The translations under genes were made by a program, and so were the position numbers. Shown piece by piece: positions 15,100-24,700 of a DNA stretch of 34,346 bases (positions within the stretch are counted from its first letter, which is position 1; each line of letters opens with the position of its first letter). Origin of the DNA: Desulfonema limicola (GTDB taxonomy: Bacteria; Desulfobacterota; Desulfobacteria; Desulfobacterales; RPRI01). The stretch covers positions 1-34,346 of the forward strand of contig DYJH01000022.1 in the NCBI GenBank assembly GCA_020723255.1, in the 5' to 3' direction. The notes below the pieces were generated by a model. It made no database searches, had not been told where the DNA came from, and saw only the letters and a program-made list of their open reading frames with translations.

Positions 15100-16062
15100 T
15101 TATTTTATTTTAACAAAAGCTACGACCATGCCCCAAAAAAATACAAGAGATATAAATGAAGATAACACCATAAGCTTGCAGGCTTTTTCGAGGTGAATCC
15201 ATTGGACTTTTTCAAAGTCTGTTCCTATGTAAGGTTTTGATACAAGTTGTCCTCCATAGTAATTAGGCCCTCCGAGTTTTACAAATAGAGCGCCGGCAAA
15301 TGCAGCTTCAGAATATCCCGAATTAGGGCTTGAATGATTAGAACCCTCTTTGAGAGCTGTTTTAAAAGAAGATATGCCTTTACCCCATAATATTTGAGCG
15401 GCCAGAGAAATTAAAGGAATTGAAATTCGAGAAGGCGCATAATTTGCCATATCATCAATTTTTGCCGATGCTTTTCCAAAATCAATGTATTTTTCATTTT
15501 TATGCCCGACCATTGAATCGAGCGTATTTACCATTTTATAAGAAATTGCCAAAGGCGCTCCTCCTATGACGGCATAAAAAAGCGGTGATATAACACCATC
15601 CACAAGATTTTCTGCAACTGTCTCAACAGCCGCCCTTATCACACCTTCTTCAGAAAGATTTTCGCTATCCCTTCCCACTATCATTGAAATTTTTTTTCTT
15701 GCTTCTGGAAGGCCTGAATCCCGGAATGCGTTCATTACAGCTAAAGCTGAGTCTTTAAGAGAGCGAACAGAAATACAGTAATAAACAAGAACGATTTCTA
15801 CAATATTTCCAAAAAATGGATCGATCAGACGTGACCCATAAACAATAAAAAAAGAGAGTGAAAACGATGTAAAAATCAAAAAAAAACTAAAGAACAAACC
15901 GCTTTTAAAAAGTTTTAGCGGAAGTTTTCTGAATACAGGCTCAAAAAACGAAATAGCTTTCCCCATTAATCTGACGGGATGAGGGAAAGAAGGCGGATCT
16001 CCCATTACAAGGTCTATCAAAAAGGCAGCAGGAATAATATACCATGAGGGGATAAATTTCAT
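15100..16062 (-). CDS. cbiB: Adenosylcobinamide-phosphate synthase CbiB (membrane)
   Basis: Attaches the aminopropanol (or its phosphate) arm to adenosylcobyric acid at the inner membrane. Family signatures include MGDPPSFPHPVRLMGKAI (20-37), GRDSENLSEEGVIRAAVETV, ENLVDGVISPLFY, MVNTLDSMVGHKNEKY and DDMANYAPSRIS, with several membrane helices. At 320 residues it is full length. Its ATG overlaps the stop of the Thr-P decarboxylase gene (ATGA); that enzyme supplies its substrate. Last gene of the cob operon. No strong terminator follows. Confidence 0.95.
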   Translation of the reverse strand: MKFIPSWYIIPAAFLIDLVMGDPPSFPHPVRLMGKAISFFEPVFRKLPLKLFKSGLFFSFFLIFTSFSLSFFIVYGSRLIDPFFGNIVEIVLVYYCISVRSLKDSALAVMNAFRDSGLPEARKKISMIVGRDSENLSEEGVIRAAVETVAENLVDGVISPLFYAVIGGAPLAISYKMVNTLDSMVGHKNEKYIDFGKASAKIDDMANYAPSRISIPLISLAAQILWGKGISSFKTALKEGSNHSSPNSGYSEAAFAGALFVKLGGPNYYGGQLVSKPYIGTDFEKVQWIHLEKACKLMVLSSFISLVFFWGMVVAFVKIK

Positions 16063-17159
16063 GTCCTATTGGTTTTTATTATGTTTGAAATAATATATGA
16101 CAGCTTTATTGCCGCCAGCATGTTTAAATCTGAAGTTTTCATTGAAATTCTAATGAATTTATCGGAAAGACCTTTAAAATTTGAACAGTTTCTTATAAGT
16201 ATTTTATCGTAAGATAATTGTTTATATATTTCTTTTGCAGAATGATTTTTGCCAAGTTTAATAAGAATAAAAGATGTTGCGCTCGGATAGAATTTTATCT
16301 CAGAAATATCTTTAAAATGTTTAATGAACCTGCCTTTTTCCTTTTCAAGAAAATTTACCGTTTTTTCAATAAACGCTTCAGAGCCGTTTTCAGGATTCAT
16401 GATAAAACATGCAGCAGACTGGGCAATGCTGTTGACACTCCAAGGCAAAACGAAGGGCAGAAATTTTTTAATATTTTCTTTTGAAGCAATTAAAAAACCG
16501 GTTCTTAAACCCGGTATCCTGAAAATTTTTGACATTGAATGTAAAACAACAACATTTATATGACAAGATTTAAGAAGACTCTGATGATTTCTGTCTTTGG
16601 AAAAGGGCATATATGATTCGTCTATTATAAAATTCTTATCCGGATAAGAAGCAATAAGCGATTCAAGATCACATCGATTTATAAGAACACCGGTCGGATT
16701 ATTGGGGTTGCAAATAATAACGGTATCAAAGCGCTTTATCTTGTTTTTTAACATATCAATATCGGGTATAAATGATGAACATTCTTCGGCCATTATATAT
16801 TCATATTGAACCTTGTTCATTATGCATGAATCTTCATAATCGGAATAGGTCGGCCCAAGAATAAGTACTTTCTTTGAACAGAGGGCTTTTGGGATGGAGT
16901 AAATAAACTGGGTTGTACCGTTTCCTGCAAGCACCCTGTTTTGAGCGATATTGTAATATTTTGAAAAAGAAATGATCGCTTCATTTGAATCAACTTCAGG
17001 AAGAGATGTTATCGAAGCAAAGTTTTTTTTTAAAAAAGCAATCAATCCGTTAGGCGGACCCAACGGATTCATATTGCTGCTCATATCAATAATTGCCGAA
17101 GAATCACAGCCAAGCTCGGATGCAAGTCTATAAATATTTCCACCGTGGCCTGATATCAT
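16059..17159 (-). CDS. cobD: L-threonine-O-3-phosphate decarboxylase (CobD/CobC-type PLP enzyme)
   Basis: A PLP-dependent fold-type I enzyme related to histidinol-phosphate aminotransferase, expected to make aminopropanol phosphate for CbiB. The opening HGGNIYRLASELG with DMSSNMNPLGPP (25-36) distinguishes the cobalamin enzyme from HisC. PLP-binding features are NPNNPTG (151-157), DESYMPF (180-186), Lys211 in HSMSKIFRIPGLRTGF, and Arg219. I chose ATG 17159 rather than the frame's first start at 17243, because it overlaps the cobS stop as ATGA and has GAGGG upstream. This gives 366 residues. Gene naming differs between Salmonella (cobD) and Pseudomonas (cobC). Confidence 0.92.
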   Translation of the reverse strand: MISGHGGNIYRLASELGCDSSAIIDMSSNMNPLGPPNGLIAFLKKNFASITSLPEVDSNEAIISFSKYYNIAQNRVLAGNGTTQFIYSIPKALCSKKVLILGPTYSDYEDSCIMNKVQYEYIMAEECSSFIPDIDMLKNKIKRFDTVIICNPNNPTGVLINRCDLESLIASYPDKNFIIDESYMPFSKDRNHQSLLKSCHINVVVLHSMSKIFRIPGLRTGFLIASKENIKKFLPFVLPWSVNSIAQSAACFIMNPENGSEAFIEKTVNFLEKEKGRFIKHFKDISEIKFYPSATSFILIKLGKNHSAKEIYKQLSYDKILIRNCSNFKGLSDKFIRISMKTSDLNMLAAIKLSYIISNIIKTNRT

Positions 17160-17884
17160 ACATAGCCCTCGACAGCAACAAGGAGAAAAAGAAAAGTTTC
17201 CGTAATCTCTACCATGGCGCCTAGCATATCTCCTGTTATGCATCCTATTCGCTGCCTGTAGTAATACATAATTAATCCGGTTATAATTATAAATCCATAC
17301 AGCAATATTACGCCTTTTACTCCAAGAAAATATGAAAAAATAATAGGAATAATTAAGGATATAAAATAATATGGTTTAAAGGTTTCTTTGAAAAAATCAA
17401 AAGCGGTTCCTCCCTCAGGTCTTCCGTATGGGAGAAATCTTATGCCAAAAATCATGGTAGATCTCGAATAGGTAGGAACAAGAATAATTATATAGTTCCG
17501 GCTTTCAATAAGAGATGTGATTGCGCCCCATTTAACAGCAAGAGTAAACATGATTGTAACAAGTCCCATAACGCCTATTCTGCTGTCTTTCATTATAGAA
17601 AGCGCTTTCTCCTTGGGCCTGTGGCCTAAAAGTCCGTCTGCTGTATCTCCAAGGCCGTCAATATGCAAAGCCCCTGTTAAGACGGCAAAAAGAAGCACAT
17701 CAAGAAGAGAAACCAGATGTACAGGCCACAAATAAAAAGCTACAATATCAAAAACGGATACTATAGTGCCTATTATAAGCCCAACAACAGGAAAATAGGG
17801 TATGATTTTTCCGGCGTCAAATTCAGACGTTTTTCCTGCAGGCAATATTGTTAAAAACTGAATGGCCGATTTCAAATGTATCAT
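17156..17884 (-). CDS. cobS: Adenosylcobinamide-GDP ribazoletransferase (cobalamin synthase)
   Basis: Joins AdoCbi-GDP with alpha-ribazole (phosphate) in the inner membrane, the last assembly step. The active-site block GALHIDGLGDTADGLLGHRP (71-90) is intact and is followed by KALSIMKDSRIGVMG. Several hydrophobic helices, 242 residues. It begins one base after the cobU stop and ends overlapping the Thr-P decarboxylase start. Confidence 0.95.
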   Translation of the reverse strand: MIHLKSAIQFLTILPAGKTSEFDAGKIIPYFPVVGLIIGTIVSVFDIVAFYLWPVHLVSLLDVLLFAVLTGALHIDGLGDTADGLLGHRPKEKALSIMKDSRIGVMGLVTIMFTLAVKWGAITSLIESRNYIIILVPTYSRSTMIFGIRFLPYGRPEGGTAFDFFKETFKPYYFISLIIPIIFSYFLGVKGVILLYGFIIITGLIMYYYRQRIGCITGDMLGAMVEITETFLFLLVAVEGYV

Positions 17885-17885
17885 T

Positions 17886-18425
17886 TTATTTACACTTTGT
17901 GTTTTCTTTAATTACCACCGGTATTCCTGCAACCATCCATATAACCTTGTCCGCTATAGATGCAATTTTTTGGTTTGCAAAACCTGCCGCATCTCTGAAG
18001 AATCTGGCAAGTTTATTATCAGGCACAATACCGCTGCCGACTTCGTTTGAAACCAGGACAACCGAACAGCAGGAATTCTTAAGTGAAAATGCAAGATTTT
18101 GAATATTATCTAAAACCTCATCAATATCAGCATTTTTGAACATGATATTATTTATCCATAACGTTAGGCAATCTACAAGAATAATGTCGGACTTTAAACC
18201 CCATTCTGATATTGCTTCTGAAAGTAAAACAGGCGCCTCTAACGTACGCCATTTTTTGGATCTTTCTTCCTGATGACGCTTTATCCTTTCTTTCATTTCG
18301 TCATCAAACGGGGTGCATGTGGCGACAAAAACTTTTCTATCACCTGTGATATTATCGGCAAGTTCAAGAGCATAGCTGCTCTTTCCGCTTTTGCATCCTC
18401 CGGTTATAAATATGATCTGTTTCAC
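17886..18425 (-). CDS. cobU: Adenosylcobinamide kinase/adenosylcobinamide-phosphate guanylyltransferase
   Basis: Phosphorylates and then guanylylates adenosylcobinamide. P-loop FITGGCKSGKSSYALELA (residues 6-23; usual GGARSGKS), followed by VDCLTLWINN and VSNEVGSGIVPDNKLARFFRD, all typical of CobU. At 179 residues it is full length. Its ATG overlaps the cbiP stop by four bases (ATGA). Confidence 0.96.
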   Translation of the reverse strand: MKQIIFITGGCKSGKSSYALELADNITGDRKVFVATCTPFDDEMKERIKRHQEERSKKWRTLEAPVLLSEAISEWGLKSDIILVDCLTLWINNIMFKNADIDEVLDNIQNLAFSLKNSCCSVVLVSNEVGSGIVPDNKLARFFRDAAGFANQKIASIADKVIWMVAGIPVVIKENTKCK

Positions 18426-19954
18426 GGATATTTTCCTTCGGCAATCTTCAGCATTGCATCAATATCTACGTATTTCTCAAAATGATCTGCCAGAAGATCA
18501 TATTCTCTCTGTCTTGCAGCAAAGCCGCTTATATCCGAAATCACAGGACGTTCTATGCCAATACTTTCAAGCCACTTCTTGGCAATTAAAGGAGTATCAA
18601 AAACACCGTGTATGTACGTGCCCATTATTTTTTTATTCTCTGATATGCACCCATCAAAATCCCGGCATGAGATATTATTGCGATCGGTTATTTCAAACAT
18701 ATATTTATTGCTTTCATTTATTGTCTGCCCCATATGAATTTCATATCCGCTTCCATAAATTCCATCCCATAAAAACCCTGTAAGCGTTGTAATCTTAGGC
18801 GCTTTCAACGTCGTTTCCACAGGAAGCAGACAAAGGCCCCTGCTTGTGCCGGGATTTCCTTCAAGGCCATCAGGATCATGGACAAATTTACCCAGCATCT
18901 GATACCCGCCGCAAATCCCAATCAAGTTTCCACCCATATCTGCATAAGCTGAAAGCATATCCGACCAGCCGGATTCCTCAATCCATTTGAGATCATAGCG
19001 GGTATTCTTTGAACCTGGAATAATAACTGCTTTAAAACCGGACAAATCGCAAACTGCCCGGATATAATGCAATCTGATATTTTTTATACGTACAAGAGGA
19101 TCAAAATCAGTGAAATTGGAAATATGAGGAAGCCTAATTACTGCAATAGCAGGCGAATCGCCGCTATTAAGATTGACATGCCCCGGAGTTTCAATTGCTA
19201 CCGACTCTTCCGCATCTATCATTATATGGCTATACCATGGAAGCACGCCAAATACTTTTTTACCTGTTTTATTTTCTATCCATTTCTTACCGTCTTCAAA
19301 AAGTCTCAGATCTCCCCTGAACCTGTTGATTATAAATCCTGCTATCTGCTTTCTGTGCACAGATTCAATGCATTCAAGAGTTCCTACAAGCTGTGCAAAT
19401 ATTCCGCCCTTATGAATGTCTCCTACAAGTATAACGGGAGCATCGGCATATCCGGCCGTACGGAAATTCACAATGTCATTAGACATAAGATTTACTTCGG
19501 CACAGGAACCCGCGCCTTCAATAATTACCAGTTCATAATCATCACGCAGCCGGTCAAGCGAATTGCAGGCTTTTTCAAACAAGCTTTTTTTCCTGGTATG
19601 GTATTCCAATGCTGTTGAGTTTTCAATCGCTGTACCAAGAAGCACAACTTGTGAGCCGGTTTCTCCGGTTGGCTTTAAAAGAACCGGATTCATATCTACA
19701 TGTGGCGGGGTTTTTGATGCCTCAGCCTGAACTATCTGGGCACGCCCCATTTCAAGGCCATCCGGAGTAATTCCGGAATTATTTGACATGTTTTGCGCTT
19801 TAAAAGGAGCAACCTTCACCCCTCTGTTTGCAAACAAACGGCAAAGAGCAGTTACAACAATGCTTTTACCGACATCCGAACCTGTACCCAAAACAGCAAT
19901 GCACTTCGCCTTTATTTTTTTTTGAGAGGAAATATTTATGCTATTATGATTCAC
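18422..19954 (-). CDS. cbiP: Cobyric acid synthase (glutamine-dependent)
   Basis: Amidates four carboxyl side chains of adenosylcobyrinic a,c-diamide. N-terminal P-loop VLGTGSDVGKS (21-31) and FKAQNMSNNS (51-60). The C-terminal amidotransferase domain has nucleophile Cys348 in GICGGYQML and histidine in GTYIHGVFD. At 510 residues it has normal length. Also called cobQ. The start is GTG at 19954, ten bases after the cbiA stop, with only a weak TTAAGA ribosome site, so it probably depends on coupling to cbiA translation. Confidence 0.96.
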   Translation of the reverse strand: MNHNSINISSQKKIKAKCIAVLGTGSDVGKSIVVTALCRLFANRGVKVAPFKAQNMSNNSGITPDGLEMGRAQIVQAEASKTPPHVDMNPVLLKPTGETGSQVVLLGTAIENSTALEYHTRKKSLFEKACNSLDRLRDDYELVIIEGAGSCAEVNLMSNDIVNFRTAGYADAPVILVGDIHKGGIFAQLVGTLECIESVHRKQIAGFIINRFRGDLRLFEDGKKWIENKTGKKVFGVLPWYSHIMIDAEESVAIETPGHVNLNSGDSPAIAVIRLPHISNFTDFDPLVRIKNIRLHYIRAVCDLSGFKAVIIPGSKNTRYDLKWIEESGWSDMLSAYADMGGNLIGICGGYQMLGKFVHDPDGLEGNPGTSRGLCLLPVETTLKAPKITTLTGFLWDGIYGSGYEIHMGQTINESNKYMFEITDRNNISCRDFDGCISENKKIMGTYIHGVFDTPLIAKKWLESIGIERPVISDISGFAARQREYDLLADHFEKYVDIDAMLKIAEGKYP

Positions 19955-19964
19955 TCTTAACCGG

Positions 19965-21374
19965 CTATTGTTGTTCTGTCATCCTTTCTTTTTTATAGTC
20001 AAGGCAGGAATTAATAAATGCTTTGGCAACCTCGGGCTTGCCGCCTAAATGCAAGTGAATATAGCTTCCAATCGTTCGGTTTATAAGAAAACCCTCCGGA
20101 ACATTTTTTTGTCCGAATAATCCCGACACACTGTAAATGTTTTCAATATTTATATCAATATCCGATAATTCTGAATAATGGAATTCATGCCCTCTCAAAG
20201 TTTGACCGCATTTGCCTACAATAGTATCTTTGTTAAGTCTTATTTCTCTGTAGCCCAAAGTTCGTAAATGGGATAACATCCGCGTATTGAAAGGAAAACA
20301 ACCGGTCATGGGATAAATATTACCATCGGTATTATAAAGTTCGCGGCAAAGATACATAAATCCCCCGCATTCACCATAAATCGGCATTCCTTCAAAGCTT
20401 CTTTTCCTTACAGTTCGTCTTAAGTCGGAATTATTGGAAAGTTGTGAGGCAAACAGCTCCGGATACCCCCCGCCAAAATAAATGCCATCAAGGTTTTCAG
20501 GCAATCGGCCGTCTTTTATTGGTGAAAAATATACAAGCTCCGCACCGAAGGTTTCTAAAATATCTAGATTATCTCTGTAGTAAAAACAAAAAGCATTATC
20601 CCGTGCTATGCCTATTCTGACTATCGGTTTCATCTTTTCGGCACTTAAAACAATTTCATCAGACTTGGGTTTTTCGAATTTTTTATCGGGCAGGCTTTCC
20701 AGTAACTTATCAATATCGATATTCTTTTCTATTACATCGGCAAGCCTGTCAATATCTTTATCAGATAAACGATGGTCGTGAAGATTTGTCAAACCAAGAT
20801 ACCTTTTAGGTATTGTAATTTCCCTATCATGATAAATCCCCCCCAAACATGGTATGTTTACGTTGCCTTCCAAAGAGTCTTTTAAATATTGCAGGTGCTT
20901 ACTGCTTCCAACGTTGTTGAATATAACCCCCGCAAAAGACAGGCCTTTGTCAAACTCTTCGAAACCTCTTATGAGCGCCGCAACGCTTCTGGCCATGCTT
21001 CCTGTATCCACCACAAGTATTACAGAAAGCCCCAGCCATTTGGCCATTTCTGCGCTGGACCCTGATTCGCTTTTACCGTCATATCCGTCAAAGAGACCCA
21101 TCACACCTTCAACAACTGCGATATCCGCATCTTCGGAATATTTTCTAAAACATTCCAAATTATATGATTTTGACAACATCCATCCATCGAGGTTCCAACT
21201 GTTTTTACCTGTAACTCTGAAATGATGTCCCGGATCTATAAAATCAGGCCCAACTTTAAAAGGCGCAACATTCAGTCCCCGTTTTATAAGTGCCGCCAAA
21301 AGACCAAGTGTAATAGTTGTTTTTCCTGTTCCGCTCTTTGTTCCGGATATAAGTAATCTTTTGATAACAAACAC
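19965..21374 (-). CDS. cbiA: Cobyrinic acid a,c-diamide synthase
   Basis: Glutamine- and ATP-dependent amidation of the a and c acetate groups of cobyrinic acid; first gene of the operon. P-loop ISGTKSGTGKTT (9-20), FKVGPDFIDPGHH (39-51), nucleophile Cys336 in YGECGGFMYL, and HLHLGG near the end. 469 residues. It starts at GTG 21374 with AAGGAGG ending only one base upstream, unusually close; no better in-frame start exists. It shares architecture with DsrN at 7140 but has the canonical GPDFIDPGHH loop, where DsrN has GPDYIDAGW. The operon lacks the early corrin-ring genes, which must lie elsewhere. Confidence 0.95.
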   Translation of the reverse strand: MFVIKRLLISGTKSGTGKTTITLGLLAALIKRGLNVAPFKVGPDFIDPGHHFRVTGKNSWNLDGWMLSKSYNLECFRKYSEDADIAVVEGVMGLFDGYDGKSESGSSAEMAKWLGLSVILVVDTGSMARSVAALIRGFEEFDKGLSFAGVIFNNVGSSKHLQYLKDSLEGNVNIPCLGGIYHDREITIPKRYLGLTNLHDHRLSDKDIDRLADVIEKNIDIDKLLESLPDKKFEKPKSDEIVLSAEKMKPIVRIGIARDNAFCFYYRDNLDILETFGAELVYFSPIKDGRLPENLDGIYFGGGYPELFASQLSNNSDLRRTVRKRSFEGMPIYGECGGFMYLCRELYNTDGNIYPMTGCFPFNTRMLSHLRTLGYREIRLNKDTIVGKCGQTLRGHEFHYSELSDIDINIENIYSVSGLFGQKNVPEGFLINRTIGSYIHLHLGGKPEVAKAFINSCLDYKKERMTEQQ

Positions 21375-21390
21375 CTCCTTGAAAAATAAA

Positions 21391-21418
21391 ATTGATGGAT
21401 TCGTAAAAGTCCATCAAT
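21391..21418 (-). terminator. Attenuator-like hairpin in the cob operon leader
   Basis: Nine perfectly paired bases (ATTGATGGA/TCCATCAAT) flank a 10-base loop. On the minus strand the stem is followed by TTTATTTTTC and then immediately by the AAGGAGG of cbiA. This is a weak intrinsic-terminator shape in the 5' leader, about 20 bases after the predicted transcription start. Confidence 0.6.
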
Positions 21419-21445
21419 ATTTTCTATTTCCCATCAAAACATAAC

Positions 21446-21475
21446 ATTATACAAAGGCCTCAAAACGTTTCTTAA
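21446..21475 (-). promoter_or_regulatory. Promoter of the cob operon
   Basis: On the minus strand, an exact TATAAT (21451-21446) is preceded by TG as an extended -10 (TTGTATAAT). TTAAGA lies 18 bases upstream (21475-21470), matching four of six -35 positions. Predicted start near 21439, about 65 bases before the GTG of cbiA. Confidence 0.6.
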
Positions 21476-21488
21476 CGTTTAATACGTT
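21465..21488. promoter_or_regulatory. Three phased ACGTT boxes over the cob -35 (possible operator)
   Basis: ACGTT occurs at 21465-21469, 21475-21479 and 21484-21488 (plus-strand reading), start-to-start spacing 10 and 9 bases, within AACGTTT-like palindromic surroundings. The first copy lies in the -35/-10 spacer and the second abuts the -35. Spacing of about one helical turn suggests a protein binding one DNA face. The regulator is unknown. Confidence 0.45.
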
Positions 21489-21532
21489 AATGAGATAATG
21501 ACAATAAAGTCAATATAAATCTGGAGATGAAT

Positions 21533-21688
21533 ATGAAGCTTTCTGCTAAGCCGTCTAAATTGCGACTATCTGCCAGATTATCAAATTTGATATTATTCAA
21601 CGAATTTGATATGGTTTTATATATGAATATCATTTATATTTTAATTTACATTATTCTGGGTTCACGAAAAAATCGCATCTATAATTAG
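21533..21688 (+). CDS. Possible 51-residue single-span membrane peptide
   Basis: ATG 21533 is preceded by CTGGAGATGAAT, a GGAG site with good spacing, and the frame runs 51 codons to TAG 21686-21688. The predicted peptide has a basic start (MKLSAKPSKLRLSARL) and one hydrophobic segment at about residues 27-43 (MVLYMNIIYILIYIILG). It ends in a basic SRKNRIYN. This positive-hydrophobic-positive layout is common in bacterial small membrane proteins. It lies in the 373-base gap between the divergent cbiA and recC starts, and is otherwise unsupported. AT-rich DNA readily gives hydrophobic chance frames, so confidence is modest. A 14-bp palindrome (21579-21592) lies inside it. Confidence 0.4.
   Translation: MKLSAKPSKLRLSARLSNLILFNEFDMVLYMNIIYILIYIILGSRKNRIYN
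21579..21592. repeat. 14-bp palindrome TATCAAATTTGATA
   Basis: A perfect palindrome in the cbiA-recC intergenic region. AATTTGATAT at 21584-21593 is repeated exactly at 21603-21612, 19 bases on. It could be an operator pair for recC or the small ORF, but low-complexity AT sequence makes chance possible. Confidence 0.4.
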
Positions 21689-21747
21689 CATTAACCCTTT
21701 CAATTGCTATGAGATGTAAAAACAAACTATATTAAAAAAGTTTTTAT

Positions 21748-24700
21748 ATGCCGGGACTCAAAGTATATACCAGCAATAAACTTGAAATTCTTGTACAAAA
21801 GCTTGCAAAGATTGTAAGAATTCCGGATTCCGGGGTTTCCTCGTTCCCCCTTGCCCCAGAGATCATAATTGTCCAGAGCAAAGCAATGGAACGCTGGATT
21901 TACCTGCAGATTGCAAAACAAAACGGAGTTTGCACAAACTGTATCTTCCCTTTTCCAAACACATTTTTTTATGACATGATCAAGAAGTTTATTCCGGATA
22001 TTCCAAAAACAAATTTTTTTGCACCGGAGGTAATGTTATTTAAAATTGCAAATATCCTTCATGATTTTCCGGAAGAGACTGATTTTGAATGCTTAAAGAG
22101 ATACATCAAAGATAATAAAAGCAATCTGAAGTTATTTGAGATTTCCGAAAAAATAGCTGACCTGTTTGATCAGTACACAATATTCAGGCCGGATTATATT
22201 TTTTCGTGGGAAAACAATAAGGAACAAAACAAAAAACATCACAACTGGCAATCAAGTTTATGGCGCAAAATCGCAAAGGGAAATGAAAAATATCACAGGA
22301 GTTATCTGCAAAAAAAACTTATTAACACATTCAACTCTTCATCCTTTGATTCTAATAAGTTATATAAGCGGATATCTGTTTTTGGAATATCCTCGCTTCC
22401 GCGCTTTCATTTACAGCTTATTGAAGAAATAGCAAAAATATCCGAGGTAAATATATTTATCTTAAACCCTTGTAAAGAATACTGGGCTGATATAGCTACA
22501 GATAAGTATGCCGGTAAATTAAAGAAAATATATGCAGCAAAAATTAGTGAAGAATATCTGCATATAGAAAAAGGAAATAGCATATTATCATCTTTAGGCG
22601 AGCTTGGCAGATCTTTCTTTGAATACATAACTTCTTCTGAACATACCTTAATTGATCAATTTGAAGAATACGGATGCATTAATATGCTTTCTTGTATTCA
22701 GTCTGATATATTAAACCTTAAAGAAAGAATAACATCTGATTATGATTACAAGCTCCAATGCCCCGATACATCCATACAGTTTCATTCATGCCATAGCCAA
22801 ATTAGAGAAATTGAAGTACTACATGACAATATCCTTTCCATGCTTGAAGAACATGAAGATATTATGCCTTATGAGATACTTGTTATGGCCCCGGATATAG
22901 AAGTTTATGCCCCGCTTATTCATGCAGTATTTGATAATAAGGAAGATAATGAACCACATATCCCTTTTTCGATTTCAGACAGAAGCATAAAAAAAGAAAA
23001 CGCTATTATAGATAGTTTTTTATCTATTCTTGATTTGGAAAAAAGCAGATTCGAAGCTTCAAAGGTGATGGAGGTGCTGGAATATCCGGGAATAAAAGAA
23101 AAATTTGATCTGAGCGAATCTGATCTTGGAATTATAAGCGGTTGGCTTAAGGATACACAAATCAGATGGGGTATTGACGAATTACATAAAACAGACCTCG
23201 GTCTTCCCCAAACTAATGAAAATACCTGGAAGGCAGGAATCAAAAGGCTGATTTTAGGCTATTCAATGAGAAGTAATGGGTTAAACAAAAGCCCGGATAT
23301 GTTTTCAGGAATTCTTCCATTTAAGGAGATTGAAGGTTCCGATGCCAAAATACTTGGTAACTTTCTTGAATTTTTGGAAAAAGTCTTTGAACTAACAAAA
23401 TTATTAAGAGGAGCAAAAACAGCGGAAAGATGGAACATGATTCTTTCCGGAATAATTGACACTTTTTTTATAAAAGATGATGCTATACTGCTAAGCATGC
23501 AGTTTATACGCAACGTCCTGGCAGATATGGTAAAAAATGCCCGGATATCGGGTTATGATAAAGAACTGGAATTTGATACCATTAAGTATTATTTAAGAAA
23601 GACGATTGAAAATGAATATAGTATTTCAGGATTTATAACCGGAGGCATAACATTCTGTTCAATGCTTCCGATGAGAAGCATTCCTTTTAAAGTTATATGC
23701 CTCCTTGGCATGAATAACGATGCTTTTCCAAGAAGCTCATACTCATATAGCTTTGACCTTATTGCAACTGATCCAAGAGCGGGTGACAGATCTAAAAAAA
23801 ATGATGATAAATATCTTTTTCTTGAAGCATTAATAAGCGCAAGAAAAATATTTTACTTAAGCTATGTCGGGCAAAGCATCCAGGATAACAGCTCCATCCC
23901 CCCTTCAGTTTTGATAAGCGATCTTTTTGATTATATTAAAGAAGGTTTTGGAATAAGCCAGGATCAGTTGATTACTTCTCATAAACTGCAGGCTTTTTCA
24001 CCGGATTATTTTAATGGTACAGTAAAACTTTTCAGCTATTCTGAAGACAATATGCTTGCTGCATGCAGCTTGAATGAAAGCCGGTTTAAGAACAAAGATA
24101 ATATTTGTTTCATTTCAAACAGGCTTTCCGATCCTTCTGATGAATGGAAAATTTTGCAAATAGATTCCTTGAGCAGTTTTTTCGCAAATCCGGTAAAATA
24201 TTTTTTTCAAAAACGACTTGGAATATATTTTGAAGAAAAAGAATTTGTTTTATCAGACAAAGAAATTTTCGATCTGTCTGGTCTTGACAATTATTTGATC
24301 AACCAAAATCTTTTAGCAGATATACAGGAAGGCAAATCTTTGGATTATTGCCTGAGTGCTTACAAATCTGAAGGAATACTTCCTCATAAAAGAATCGGGG
24401 AGATACTGGTAAATGAATCAAGTATTGATGTTAAAAATTTTATAATAAAAACGGAAGCGCTCAAAAAAGATAAAACTCTATTTTCCAAAGAGCTTGATAT
24501 CATGATTAACAGTTTTTCGTTAACAGGGAAGTTAATAAATTGTTTTGATTACGGAACAATAAATTCCAGATATGCTGTGATGAAAACAAAAGATATTATC
24601 AAAACATGGATATCACATCTGGCTTTATGTGCCGATTCTAACAATAAGGTACAATATTGTTCATACCTTATTTGCAAGGACAGGCAGATAATATTTAAGG

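Noticed and set aside
15079-15101. Hairpin AATGAC/GTCATT as terminator of the cob operon
   Set aside because: Only a 6-bp AT-rich stem, with no U-run on the minus strand; it also overlaps the -35 of the RRM gene promoter, which explains the sequence better.
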